64,000 nt of DNA from Taeniopygia guttata. Taxonomy: Eukaryota > Chordata > Aves > Passeriformes > Estrildidae. Every line of letters begins with the position of its first letter. The stretch's first letter is position 1. The position numbers were made by a program, and so were the translations under genes. A model generated the notes under the pieces. The model made no database searches. It worked only from the letters and a program-made list of their open reading frames with translations, and was not told the origin of the DNA. The stretch spans positions 21,863,501-21,927,500 of the forward strand of contig NC_133032.1 in assembly GCF_048771995.1 (NCBI RefSeq), given 5' to 3'. Below are positions 11,802-24,280 of this stretch, one piece after another.

Positions 11802-14800
11802 GAGAAATTACTGTTTTCTTTATGAGCACAAATTCAGGTGGAGAAGGTCAAAGATAGGAAGGCAGATAAAGGGAACAGCTATGACCTGGTCTGACCGAGG
11901 TTACAGCAGATGCTATCACCAGCACCCATGTTCGGTTGAAGCAGTTGGCCAGTGTTACCCCTTGAGACAAGGACTGTCCACACAAGGAATTAGGAAGGAC
12001 CAAGGGGTGAAGGAGCTTGGCTCTGTCTTTCCTGACTGCAATGGGAGCAGGGCAGCAGAAACCAGGCCCCAGAGAGCAGTCTGGGAACGTGCAGCCTGCA
12101 CTAGCAGCATGACTCCCACACTGAAGCTGGCTGCCAGCCATGCTCCTTTTTGTCAGCACAGTCTGCTTCATGGGAACAAGGGAAATCTCCAAACCTGGGG
12201 CATAAAAAAGGCATCAAGCAAAGACACAGAAGTCTTTCCATTTGTTTCATTGCAGCTAATGGGTGGCAGCTACCACTCTGAGATCAAGTCTTCCACTGCT
12301 GAAGACCTCCAGCTGAAACATCACCAGTCATTTACAACCTGCCATTAAACATATATGGTCATTATAGCTCCTTTCTCTGCTATTTGCAGCCTCAGGAATT
12401 TTTGCTTAGGCTGCACATAAGTTCTTGTTCAGAAAGATTTAAAAGGAGAAAAAAAATAACAATCTTGATCTCCCAGAAGCTGTCTCAGGCTGGGGAGAGA
12501 AATCATGCTGGTGTCCCAGCAGGGTGGCACACTCAAAGAGAATTATCAGAGTACACATAGAGCTTCTCATGGTAGTGTTCCAAACCCCACATACTTATGT
12601 CATCCTACAAAGTTCTGGGCATGGCACTCCAACATTTCTTGCATTAAACCCATCTTAAATAGGACTCCAAGAGTTTGATTTTACTCACAGGTAGTCACAG
12701 GAAAATCTAATGATTAACCAAACCTTTTTCCGTGGCAGTTTTTCTTCCCTGTAGCAGTAACACCTGTGTCTCTGTAGCTATTAAATATGTAATCCCAGAG
12801 GCATTACCAGCCTTTGATGATGGGCTCAGCTTTGGCCAGAGGCACGTCTGTCTTAGAGCCGACTGGCATTGTCTCCATCAGACATAAAGGAAGCTTCTGG
12901 CAGCTTCTCAGAGAAGTCACCCTTGTAGCCCCCCCCACCAACATTTTGCCACACAAACTCAGTCATCCATCCCAAAAGCAAGACCATATCTGCAGGAAAA
13001 GGTGATATCCGCTGTTAGACCCTCTGCTGTGGCAAAAGCTGGTGGAGGAGCTGGTATCCCACAGACCACTCAGCAGCCACCTCCGCACAGCAGCAGGGAG
13101 GAGGGCTCCACCAAAGCCTGCCTGGTTTATCCAACTGTATTCTTTGTTCAGATCAGAAAAAAACACTTCTTCCTACAAAGCTTTCATCACCCAAGATACC
13201 TGCCCACAGAGATGACATGAGAGCAATGATGGGAAAAGGAATGATCAAAGAATGGTGTTATCAGGATTTTTGGCAGCCTGCTGTCATTCCAAATGTAGGT
13301 GTGGCAGACACTGCTCTGGAGCACTGATGGGCCCATGGCTGCATAGCAGTCCATGATAAGTGAGATGTCCTCAACAAACAGGAATCCTGCACAAAGAAAC
13401 CAGTGCTGGGAAAAATCAGACTTCCTTCCCAGAGGTGTCTAGCCTTGGGTAGTTCATGTGAGTCTGCCTAAGAAAGCAGACACCATCACCCAAATTTTAA
13501 CTTGGTTAAGTAACTGGCACCCAGCCCACTGCTGTTTAACCTGAGGTTATTCCTTGTGGACTGTGGTTGGCATACTCTAACAGAGCTTTGGCATTGTGCT
13601 TACAGAAACAGCTCATTTCTGTTCACTAGGAGTCTGTGCTGTAGTTTGATGCTTTCTCTTGCATTTTCAGGTTCCCATGGCTCCCACACTTCTGCCTTGC
13701 TCAGCTAACTCGTGGAAATTGGGCACTGAAATGGTACAGTGTTGCATTGTTTTCTCACTCAACATTTCATGATCCCTCCCATTCCTCTCAAATCACAGTT
13801 ACAATAAGGGCGGCCAAGCCTCGAAGACAAAAGCAGCTTTGGGATGTTTATCCCACCTTCTTCTTGGACATGAAGTTGATGTAGCCTTGATCGAGGTGGC
13901 AGTGAAGGCAAGCCCAGAGAATGAGAGGAGGATGAAATTCAGAGCTTAGAAACACAAAATCTGCTGTAACTCAGGGTAGGTCTCAGGTCCACCATGGGAA
14001 TCAGTGGTGGGAGACATCAGGAACAAGGTCAGACGTGACTACAGCTTTGCAAACTACAAAGCTCCTACTGCATTTCCATTTTGCAGAAATCAAGACTCAT
14101 CCAGATGAGGCTCAACAGAAACTCCAAATTGAGGCAAGAAGCCTGGATAGGTAGTGTCCAATTTGTTCCTTCTCTGCTAAAAGCATTCATGAATGAAAAC
14201 AAACTGGATCTTTAAATTGGTTTTGCTTGTGTACTTATGCTCCCAAAAGAGCTAAATGTATTTGGCAGATTGAGACAGGTGTGATGGGCATAGGGCTGGA
14301 GATCACCCATGCCCCAGAGCTAAATAAAAGTGAGGAAATATTCTCTGCTAGGGAACGTCAGCTCTTCATGTGCTGCATCCAGATACAGCAGCATCCTTCC
14401 CACCGTTCTTACTCTCCTCCTACTTATAGAAATGGGCAGGAGAGTTCCTCTCCCAGAATGACTTACCCTCCATTCAGAGCAGAGTCTTTCCAAGGTGAAG
14501 CTATTCAAATTAAACCACAAATCTTCCCATCTAGAGATAACACTCTGCTGCCTTCCCAAACCTGTTCTCATTTTATTTTGCCATTTTGACACCATTAGCC
14601 TTCCACAAGCACTAGCACACACAGAGATAATTCTGTTAATTTTATTGTGCTTGGAAAGGCACAGAACAGCCTAAACTCAGCCAAATGCTTGGCTCTGCCT
14701 TTTCCCCATCGTATACTATCCTTTTGTATACAGCTCTGCATGGCAACTCATTTATATCAAACTTTACCAGTTAAGGGAGGAGGGAAGGGGGGCAATCAAT

Positions 14801-15132
14801 AGATATCTTGCCAAGGGGATCTGCAGTCAGTAGCCTCCAATTTTCCTGCACACAGAGCCAGCTCCCACTCGCTGCTCCACAGCCAGGCTGGTGCTCTGGT
14901 GCTCCCATGGCTCCACACCCACAGTCGGGCAGCAGGAACACCATGGCTGGACACCCACAGAGCACCTCACAGCCTCACTGTTTGTGGCTGGAAACGCAAA
15001 ACCTTTGTGTTCCAACCTGGGGGCTTGGAAACACAAAGCCACAAAGCCTTTGTACCCTTGGGGTTTGGGGGAACCACAGAATGGGAGGGAAACAAGTGTT
15101 TCTACAGCTGTATGATATGAGCAGGGGCTGTC

Positions 15133-15222
15133 CAAAAAAAACAAACAAAAAAACCCAAAAAACCAACAAACAAATAACAAAAAAAAAGCCACCAAAAAAA
15201 AAAAACCACAAAAATAAAAGGG
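15133..15222 (+). repeat. A-rich (AAAC/AAAAACC) low-complexity tract
   Basis: A run of about 90 bases made of A runs broken by single or double C, with a few G and T. No retroposed body or target-site duplication was recognised around it, so it is called a simple repeat rather than a retroposon tail. Confidence 0.8.
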
Positions 15223-15589
15223 ATGCTTTGCATATAAATTGAGGTGAGGAGCTGCTTTTCAGGGACTGATTTCTGGTGCAGATTTTCACACAGGCATCCC
15301 AGGGCCATTTCCCCAGCTCCCAGCAGCGGCTCACTGGGGCTGCCTGGGAGCAGCAGACAGGACAAGTGCAGCACCAGGAGCCCCCGGGCAGTGCTGAAAA
15401 CGCTGCTGAGCGTGTCTTCAGCAGTGGCATGTGAGGGTCACTTCAGTGAGGATCATCATCTCAAAGAGGGGGACACCAGGTCAGACAGGGTCCTTGGGGA
15501 GGGCTAGAGGCCACTTCCCACCACAGCCCTCCCCTACACCCCAGGGAGATCACCCCCAGAGGGAGAGACAGGGAGAAAGCAAACATTTG

Positions 15590-16040
15590 CACTGCAATTA
15601 ACTGACTTATATTTTCAAAATGAGTAGATTCCTCTCTACGCAGTTTTTGCTTCAAGCACAGTGTAGAAAAAATCGATTTGCTTCTCTCAGTCCAATTCCC
15701 TTTTGTCTAATAGGGCTGTTGTAAATGCCAATTTTACTGTCATTTACACTGTGCCCATCTGAGCTATTTTATCAATAGTTAAATAAGAATACTTTAAAGT
15801 AATGTGATTTTTTATTTGAATTCCAATTTTTGTTCAGATGCTTTGACACAAATCTAGTAAGGAAGGCTCACTGTTTTCATAGAACAAATTAAATTGTATG
15901 TTATATAGCCACACAAGTAAATATGTTATATCATTGGATAAATAAATACTTGTGATTAGATACAGTATCTCATTCTTACCTACACATAATAGCAAGGCTA
16001 ATGGAAGTATTGTACAAATCACTGTGCTTTAATAGTTAGC
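15590..16040. other. Candidate conserved non-coding element
   Basis: An AT-rich, unique stretch beginning abruptly after GC-rich DNA. It contains GCAATTAACTGAC near 15594, ATCGATTTGC near 15672 and TTATCAATAGTTAAATAAG near 15770. No reading frame or repeat identity is seen. Listed on composition alone. Confidence 0.2.
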
Positions 16041-16669
16041 AGTCCATAAAAATCAGCCTGAAAGACAATAGGCAAGAATAAGCACACACACACAAAAAGG
16101 CTAAACCCAGTTATCTGGACCAAGACTTCCTGCTTGTCTGTTTCTGATTCAATGCAGCTTAGACTCATTTTCACTTAAGCCAGTGCCTCTGGGCAGAGAG
16201 GTGGAAGCATAATTAGTTCTTCAGAAGATGTGGGAGGTGGATAAAAGGTGATGATGGACCCTGCTGGTGGGATGGATAATGGGGATGGGGAGGGACAATG
16301 GTGATGGGCTGCCAGAAACAGGGCAGAGGTAAAGCTGCAGAGCCAGAATCAGTATCTGGACAATCCAGTAGCCAAAGCTGCCCATTTGCAGGAAGTTTGG
16401 GGAGAGCATTGATCTTGGTTCATGTTGTCAGACAAAGCTTTCCTTCTGACTGTGGAAGAGAAAATCAGTTCTTTTTAAGCTGAAAAACGCATCCCAGCTG
16501 GGACCCAATTTGTTGTTTGGATATTATGGGCTGAGAGACAGACTGGAGTCCTGGCATGTTTTAAAGAAATTGTGACTCTCTTGTCAGCTAAATTAGTAAT
16601 AGATAGCACACGCCTGTTATGGAAACCAAAGAGGGCTAATGGTAATCATTGTTTTCTTCCACCCACCCT

Positions 16670-16672
<3 letters not shown>

Positions 16673-16708
<36 letters not shown>
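16673..16708 (+). repeat. Uninterrupted T36 homopolymer
   Basis: Thirty-six consecutive T, preceded by a pyrimidine-rich run (TTCTTCCACCCACCCTCTC). Read on the minus strand it is an A36 tail, but the adjoining sequence (16709 onward) was not recognised as a processed gene copy. It is either a simple repeat or the tail of an unknown retroposon. Confidence 0.9.
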
Positions 16709-16710
<2 letters not shown>

Positions 16711-19700
16711 CTGCATTTTGTTTCACACCAGCCTGCACTACTTTTTAAATGTTTTCACTATATTTTTCTTTTTTAAACAACATCTCACTCCTTTCCCTAA
16801 CTCCTGCAACTGAGTTTATACTAAGTGGACATGCTAAGAAATGGAGCTGCTGAATGTACATGGACTTTTGTTTAACCAAGGCTGTGAGACAATGATACTG
16901 AAACCAAACACCAACACAGACTCTTCTCTTTCTTCCAGAACCACAATTATTCACCAAATTAGTGTTTGCTAGTTTCTTGAGGGGTAAGATTTATATTTTT
17001 CAAATCGTGCAGTTAGTCTAACTAATATTTTCTAAATGGTAGGAGCAGGCTCAAAAACAGCAGGCTGATAGAAATGGGGTATTTAACATCAGAGTGATAC
17101 AGAATATACCACTCTCAACATCCATCTCTGAGTTAAAATGTAGGCACTCAGGGCCAAAGCTGAGGGCATTTCCATGAAATATTCCCTAATTTCCCCTTCT
17201 CTTCCCTTTTCACCATGGCAGAATTTACTGTGTTTGGTTTGGTTTCTCATTTTGGCTTTCACTTCCACTGTGTCTCATCCAGCAGCTTTTTCCTCCTTGT
17301 GCAGCAGATGAAATCCCATTCTTCTCAGAAAGGAAAAGCTCTCCAACTGGTGTGTTACTGAGAAGCCCCAACTCCTTCTCCCTCGTGTGCAGGGCCAGTG
17401 TGGCCTCACAACAGCAATTGCTTCACGGCATGCAGGGTCCCAGGTACACTGCAGTGCCAGGTCAGTATCCCATTCATATTATATTTGCCATGCCCGGTAA
17501 CTTATTGAATGCTAATTATACCAATCATAGCTTTTTCTAGTTCTTGAAGCAACAGAAAGTTGAATGAAGTATGTGATAAAAGGGCTTAATAGACAAGAAA
17601 ATGGTCACCATTGTTTTGAGAGGTACCAGGTATTTACAGCATATCTAAGCCCCTGCCTGGTCACCAATTCATTGCAATTCTCCCTTCTGTGTGACAATCT
17701 GTCGCATGAAAACACAAGATGCTCTTTAAAGCTTATGTGACCTTTAGAGGTTCAGCCCAAAGCAGTTTTGCTGACATCTGGTTCATGAGGGACTTGCCAC
17801 AAGACGGGATAACAACAACAACCGCATTTCTGCAGGGCCAGCATCTGTCGAGCCTAAAGCAGGGAGAGCAGCATAGAAGAGGGAGCCCAACAGGTGGCAC
17901 CTGAGCTGGCCCTGCAGTGCTGAGCCTAAGTCACACCTTTGCTAACTCAGAGGGGACAGAGATATGGGCAAAGAAGGCAGCCTGGTAACAAGGAGGTTTT
18001 GTGAGAGCACAAGTCATCCTTTATCTTTGAATAAGGACCAGAGGTACTCAGAAGCCTGGGTTACATAAGCTAGGATGTCTCTGCAATGAAAAGACATTGT
18101 GTGAAGAATTTGGTCTAAATTCTCAGAACAAAATAACCAAAATGAGAAATCGTTTAAAAGGCGTCAAGCAAAGTGAGAAGAAATTTAGCTTAATGAGGAA
18201 GACAGAGAAAAGTAAAGCTATAATGGGAAGAAAATATTCAGGAGGCATTTTTCATGGATTGAAGGGAAAGCCTGGACATTTTCCTAGTCTGCACGGAGTT
18301 CAGACAGTGGGTTGGGTTGGGCTTTCTGCAGTGTGCTCAAAAAGCCAGATTTATTTTTCTGGTTACCCTTAGAAAACACAGCATGCTGTCAAAGTGTCAA
18401 AAAGCTTCTTGTGCTTATCTGTTCCCACACTCCTGCCCTTGAAACATCGCCTCTGCTTCTGGGAGAGGTGATATTTGATAATTCAGAAATGGGCTGTTAT
18501 TTAGCACAGAATGTAACTAAAGCACTCAGAGCTCCCTAAGTAATGGTTGTGCTGGCCGGAGTGGGCAAACCGTGCTGCAGCAGCCTGTGAGCTGGGCAGA
18601 TCCTCTGCTCCACACAAGGACACCTGTGGTGGGGAGCAGCTGAATCCCCCACTCAGGGCAGAGGATTTCCCCTCCCAGGCTGCACCATCAGTGGAAGAGA
18701 CACAATGCTGCTCCAGCAGGATGGTGCAGCAGTAGGACTCCATATTTCAAGCAGCAGAGGTTAAGCAAAGTGACCAATTTCCTTGGGCTAATTGAGCATG
18801 CAATCTGCCTGCTTGTAAAGCCTGTATTTGGCGAGGAAGATTTATTACTATTAGCAATGATGAATGTCCGAGAGCAGTAAGGGCAGACCTGAGCTGCAGA
18901 TCGTTAACTTTAAGTGGTATGATGTTGAAAAACCATTTCTATTATAGGTTACTTTGTTCTGAGTTAACTGTGAATTTAGACCTAGTTCTGTAATAAAGTG
19001 CTCAGGGAGTCCAGTGAATCTTGTTCTCTGTGGCAGATACTAAACCTGTAGGGTTTTGTCCATTTCCTGATGAGTAAGCAGTTCTAGATGATCCTGAGAG
19101 GCTATGAAATGATAGGAGACTGTTCTGTATGAGAGTTTGAAGTTAAGCCTCCATCTATCTCAGAAGCAGAGGCTGAAATGGAGGGCTGGAATGCCTTTGT
19201 CATTGGATTTCAGAATAACACCTCTTTATTATCTTCATCATCCTCAGAAAGTCAGCACCAGTTCAGAGCTTTGTCTGTGCTACTGAATGGCCATGTCCAT
19301 CACAGGGATATGGATGCAACGCTGCCTTCTCTAACATCTGCTTTAAAATCAGTTGGTCAGCTTGTGTAGGCTGAAAATTGCAATGTGATACTCTGTACAG
19401 TACAAAGTGCTGGATGCTTTACTGTCTAATGTAATATCTATCACCCTCCACGTTCATTTTTTGCAAATACTCTCAATTTCCTTGGGAGAATATCCATTAG
19501 TGTATGCAACTGCAAAGCCTCACCTTCTCTGCCTTCTTTCCTCCCCAGCAATACTTGTGCTTAATCTCATATTTGTACAAAACACACTCTCTCTGTTTCT
19601 GCACTGGCAGAGCTGTATGTAGACTAAAAACAGATGTGCTTCTGTGTTTCCACAATAATTATTGTCTTTCATGCTACCAGTGCAGCAGCATTGACTGCTC

Positions 19701-21562
19701 CAGACAACATCGTGTGTATTGTGACTCTGCCACACACACAGCCAAGCACAAACCTTTCTTGATCTCCATGTCACTCGTTAGCCTCTATGGACCCCGGGCC
19801 ATGGGCCATCCATCACAATGCTGCGTGCAAGGAGTTCGCTGCCCAGGGTAACCAACCTGGAAGCTGAAACGAATGAATTTGACTCTGAGGCTTAATCGTA
19901 AGAAAAGTAATTAATCTTGCTGAGTTTCACTCATCGTCAAGCAAACTTTTGCTGATGGAGAATAAAACTGCTGAGCATGCCAATTCACTCTCCAAGTCAG
20001 GTCTCCAACTCTCTGTGTTGGACTTTGTAGGTAATTAGCACATCGTTCTTATCCTATTTTCTACAGATTCCCCAAGAGACATCAGTGAAAAGGGAGGTGT
20101 CAATGTCAGTGAGAGAAGGAGGTTTTGCAACTAAGACTTTTGTTCCCTCTCTCAAAGAAACTCCAAGTTTGTTTAGTGCCCCAAATTTGCTCAGAATGGA
20201 AGGAGGAATGTGCAAAACAGCTGTCACAATGTTCCACAGCAGCTGGGTATGGGATCTCCACACAGCCCTGCCACTGAGCCAGTATGAGGCAAGCATGAAT
20301 CCAGCTCACATCCATCTGTGGTTTAAGCCTTTGTGATGGTACAAGAGGTGGAGATACACAACACTGGCTGTAATCTCAGCGTCCTTCAGGTATCTGGCAT
20401 ATCAGAGGCAGTTTTAGTTTGATATCAATTGCTCTCTTGAGCTGTCTGTTATATGGGGAGCCTACACCGGCTGGCAGAGAAGTAGCCACTGCTCAAGATG
20501 CCCTGTGCAAACTCATCAGTGAGCTGACAGTCTCAGAAAAGTGCTGAGGAGCTGCCAGGGGGCTGTGAGCAGGACTGGCAGAGTCAGCAGGGTGCCAGGG
20601 CATGGGCCCCAAAGGGGCAGCAGGACCAGAGGCACACAAGGAGCCGTGCAGCTGCCCTGCCTGATCCGGAGGAGCACCAGTGGCACTCTCACCTCTCAGG
20701 CTGGTAGTGTTGCCCCGGTTTCTGATGGGGCCCATACGCTGAGATCTGATTCTTACACTTTATTCGCCTTACAAGGACCAGAATTTATTCACTTAAATTC
20801 TGAGTGCTGTGATTCTTTAAGCTTGCTGCACAGGGGCAAGCAATTCAGTTTCTGGGAAACATGTATGGGTAGTAAATGTACGTGATTTTTGTCACTCGTG
20901 TGAGCAAAAAAATGCTGATGAAACACAAAGGTTAACGTAAAGGACAAAGAGAAGGATGAAAAAACAGCTAAGAAATCTTTCAGTCAAACAAGAGACACTC
21001 AGATGGCTACATTTGTTCTGCTCATCATAAATATTTTCTCACACAAAGTACTTTCCTACTAAAAGGACCATAAAGGCCGAAACCTTATATTTTGATCTGG
21101 GAATCACTTCTGGAAATGCAGACGTTCTAGCAAAATGTAAAATTGTTCATGTTTTAGACAAATTAAAATATATTTTTAATTACCTAGTTTGATTTACATT
21201 GTACATGATAAAATGCAGGGAAGATACTTTATTAAACATACATTAAAATATTAAAACTGAGCAATGGGGCTAGAGTTCAAATGTCAAAACACTATCAAAA
21301 AGAACCCTCTGCCTCAGTATCCTGTGAAATGAGAAGGATGTGATGGTAAGACAAGCCTTTTTCGCTTCTGATGGTGATTCGGAGTGAGAAGCATTTCCAT
21401 TCACTGCCAATGAATGGACCAAATCAAGAATATTGAGTTTAGATTTCTTGCTTGTCTCAAAAGCTTTAAGTGAGAGAAACATTCTGCTCCCAAAAGGAGT
21501 TGTAAAAGATCTATTTAGTGCATGGAGATTTTCATATCCTAGCAGACTCTAAAAAGGGAAAA

Positions 21563-21598
21563 TAATTTCCAAAAGTAATGGAAGTAATTTCCAAAAGT
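21563..21598 (+). repeat. Short direct duplication (14 bp, 22-bp spacing)
   Basis: TAATTTCCAAAAGT occurs at 21563-21576 and again at 21585-21598. It looks like a small replication-slippage duplication with no evident function. Confidence 0.8.
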
Positions 21599-23069
21599 CA
21601 GCCATACACTGCAGACAGGAATGGGTATGAGCTAAAGGCACAGTTTTTGCTCCACATCAGCTGGAGCAAAACCTGGTGGCAGCCAGGTTGTCCTGCAACC
21701 TTGGAGCTCCTGTCTGCAGGCAGGGAAGAGGGAAAAAGTGCAGCAGAAGCAGAAAATGACCTGTGGCCCAAGCCATACTACAGTCTGGCAATGAAACAAT
21801 GTTTTAGCTGTTTAACCTGAGCTACCTTTTTTTCTTTTTAAATATCAACAGTTTATTTTAGAGTAACTGTAATCAACAAAATCTAAGGCAAAGTACAGCT
21901 GCAATCACTCTTTGCACCATCTCTTGTAATTTTGGGGGGGAATTAGATGACGCTCAGCATAAGTAAAATCAGTTAAACCTTTTTGAGAAAACAAGACTTG
22001 AGATGAAATGAACTAAATGGCACACCAATGCCATGTTATGTGGTGCACCTGGCAGCGGTGTCATGCCAGGCCAGCTGCAAAAATGAACAGGCTTGGGAGC
22101 TTCAAATCTTGTTATGTAGTGCCATCTTGAGGCCTTGGGAAATGAAAAGCAGCTTTTCCGAGCACAGACAGTTTTTACCTGGTTGTAGTTGGAGCAGTCC
22201 ATTCTTCAGGGTGTATGATTGAGTGCATTCAGCTGGATTTGTGAACAGAAGACAGGGATGGACTCACCTGGCTGGAGCACCAGTGGCTCTTTCCCTGCTC
22301 CCTGGTGGCACCAGATCTTTGAAACACCTTTCCCAGAAACATTTCACTTCTCCAGCATTTAAACCCCCAGCAACAGACATCACACTGGCGCTGCAGATGA
22401 GATTGAGGACCACAGCACATGGCTGCTCCTCTTAGGCAAGCACAAACATATAGCTGGTCCTCTGCCCTTGTGCTGCCAACCTCTGTCCCTCCTGAGAGCT
22501 GGCAGTGCAGGGAGCTGGTGCCATGTGTGCAAACCCCCACCTTGCCCCCAGCTACTCTAAACAGAGTGGTTTGATAGCTTCGGTGCCTGGTGGCCATACC
22601 TCTGCCACCTCCAGCACAGGTAGGGGCAGTGGCTCCGGGCTGGGGTTTTACACAGAGATATTGTGTCATGATGGAGCAGCAGCCACCCTGTGCCTGGTTT
22701 TGGGCTGCAAGGGCTCCACAGGGCCAGAGAGGACAGGCAGCAGGATGGGAGTTGCAGGCTAGAGTATAAACAAGGTATCAGAGGAAAGTTTAGAGGAAGA
22801 ACTTAAAATACCACACAGGGAGGGCACAGCAGGGACACCAGGATGTTGAAGTGCATTGAAGGGCAGCATGGCTTGGCTATGGCACCTCACCTGCCATATG
22901 GTGCCTGCAAAGGGAAGCAGTGGTTGGGTCTTGGGGTGACATCAGGGGCTGAGGAAAGGGGTCTGGGCAGCTGCCCCAGCAGTGGGGCACACAGGGATGG
23001 GGTGACCATGGAGGGATACAGCCCTGAGGAGCTGGGGGTAGCAGGTCCCCCATGGCACTGATGTGTTTG

Positions 23070-24160
23070 CAGAGACATGCCTGGTCCTTTGATACCATCT
23101 GCCATGGCATACTCCTGTAGAAGCTGGCAGCCCATGATGGGGACAGGTGCACCCCTCACTGGGCTGACAGCTGGCTGGATGGGTGGGCCCAGAGAGTGGT
23201 GGTGAACAGTGCTGTATCCAGCTGGGATGCTGTCACCAGTGGTGTCCCCCAAGGACAGCATAGGGCCCAGTTCTATTCAGTATCCCTATTGATGATCTGG
23301 GTGAGGGCTTGAGTCTACCATTAGCAAATTAGCAGACAGCATCAAATTGGGTGAGAGTGCTGATCTGCTGAAGTGCTGGAAAGCTATGCAGAGTAATCTG
23401 GGCAGGGTGGATCAGTGGTGAGACAAGTGGCATGACGTTCAACAAGACCAAGTGCCAGGTCCTGCACTTGGGTCACAACAAACCCATGCAGCTCTATGCG
23501 CTGTGGCAGAGCGGCTGGAAAGCAGCTCAGCAGAAAGTACCTGGGGTGCTGATAGACAGCTGCTGAGCATGAGCCAGTGTCCCAGGTGCCCAGGGAGGCC
23601 AGCAGCATCCTGACCTGTATCCAGAATAGTGTGGCCAGCAGGCCCTGGACAGTGATTGTCCTGCTGTACTTGGCACGGATAAGGCCACTCCTTGTTGCTG
23701 TGTCCAGTTCTGGGCCCTTCTATTTGGGAAAGGCTTTGAGGAGCTGGAGTGTGTCCAGAGAAGGGCAATGGAGCTGGTGAAGAGGCTCACAAGCCCTGTG
23801 AGGAGTGGCTGAAGGAGTGGGTCTAGCCTGGGGAAGAGGAGGCTCAGGAGGGACCTTCCCGCTCTCAGTCACAGCCTGAGAGGAGGCTGGAGCCAGATGA
23901 GGGTCGGCTTCTTTCCCAAGCAACCAACAGGACAGGAGGACAGTGTTAAGCTGAGCCTGGGGAGGTTATGTTGGACACGACAGAGATCTTCATAGAGAGT
24001 GATTAGCCATTGGAATGGGCTGCCCAGGGAGGTGGTGGAGCCACCGTTCCCGGCGGTGTCTATGGAACTTAAGCATTTGGCGCTACGATCTAGGTGGCAC
24101 GGCGGTGTTCAGTCACAGGGGGGCCCGATGATCTATCTCGCAGCCCTTTTCCAGCCCGAA
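23070..24160 (+). mobile_element. CR1-type LINE, 3' part, degenerate
   Basis: Near 23088 a frame reads SFDTICHG, matching the KAFDTVSH region of CR1 reverse transcriptase. It is followed by a W-L-D-G block and GGGCCCAGAGAGTGGTGGTG, a very typical CR1 segment. The usual F-A-D-D catalytic box reads L-A-D-S at 23329-23340, and an in-frame TAG lies 33 bases past the SFDTICHG start, so the copy is dead. Downstream sequence matches the CR1 3' region, including GTGTCCAGAGAAGGGCAA (about 23752), AATGGGCTGCCCAGGGAGGT (about 24014) and the end motif CGATGATCT...TTTTCCAGCCCGAA. The usual 8-bp tandem 3' tail is missing. The element is 5'-truncated; its left end is uncertain by a few tens of bases. Its 3' end touches the CREB1 CpG island. 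Confidence 0.9.
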
Positions 24161-24173
24161 GCGCTCGGTGCCT

Positions 24174-24190
24174 CCGCGGTGACGCCGCGG
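24174..24190. promoter_or_regulatory. CRE half-site between two CCGCGG palindromes
   Basis: CCGCGG, TGACG and CCGCGG are directly adjacent. TGACG is the half-site bound by CREB/ATF proteins. Mammalian CREB promoters are known to contain CREs and Sp1 sites and to be positively autoregulated, so this is a plausible autoregulatory site at the distal edge of the island. Binding is not shown by sequence alone. Confidence 0.4.
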
Positions 24191-24256
24191 CCTCCGCCGC
24201 CCCGAGGCCGCTTCCGCGAGCGCTCGCGAGCTTCCGGCCGCCTCGGCCGCGCGCGC

Positions 24257-24280
24257 GGCGGGGCGGGGGGGCGGGGGGGG
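24257..24280 (+). promoter_or_regulatory. G-rich run: GC boxes / possible G-quadruplex
   Basis: Runs of four, seven and eight G separated by single C residues, on the same strand as CREB1 and about 350 bases upstream of the conserved exon 1 segment. It is suited to Sp1-family binding. Quadruplex formation is possible but untested. Confidence 0.5.

Larger units (their letters stand above)
1..23069. other. Upstream intergenic region, no gene recognised
   Basis: No open reading frame in this stretch matches a protein family I know, and none shows a series of exons with matching splice sites. The longest single-frame stretch (11800-12348, + strand) has no recognisable domain. In mammals the gene upstream of CREB1 is KLF7, at a large distance, so a gene-free flank fits known synteny, although no KLF7 exon is visible. 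The sequence alternates between moderately GC-rich unique DNA (for example 200-560, 6170-6440, 22400-23060) and AT-rich stretches. Simple tracts and candidate non-coding elements are listed separately. Confidence 0.7.

Noticed and set aside
11800..12348. 182-codon open frame (+ strand) in the intergenic region
   Set aside because: No family resemblance, no promoter or splice evidence, and shadow frames overlap it on the other strand.
15133..15222. A-rich tract as a retroposon tail
   Set aside because: The tract is C-interrupted throughout, no transcript-like body precedes it, and no target-site duplication was seen.
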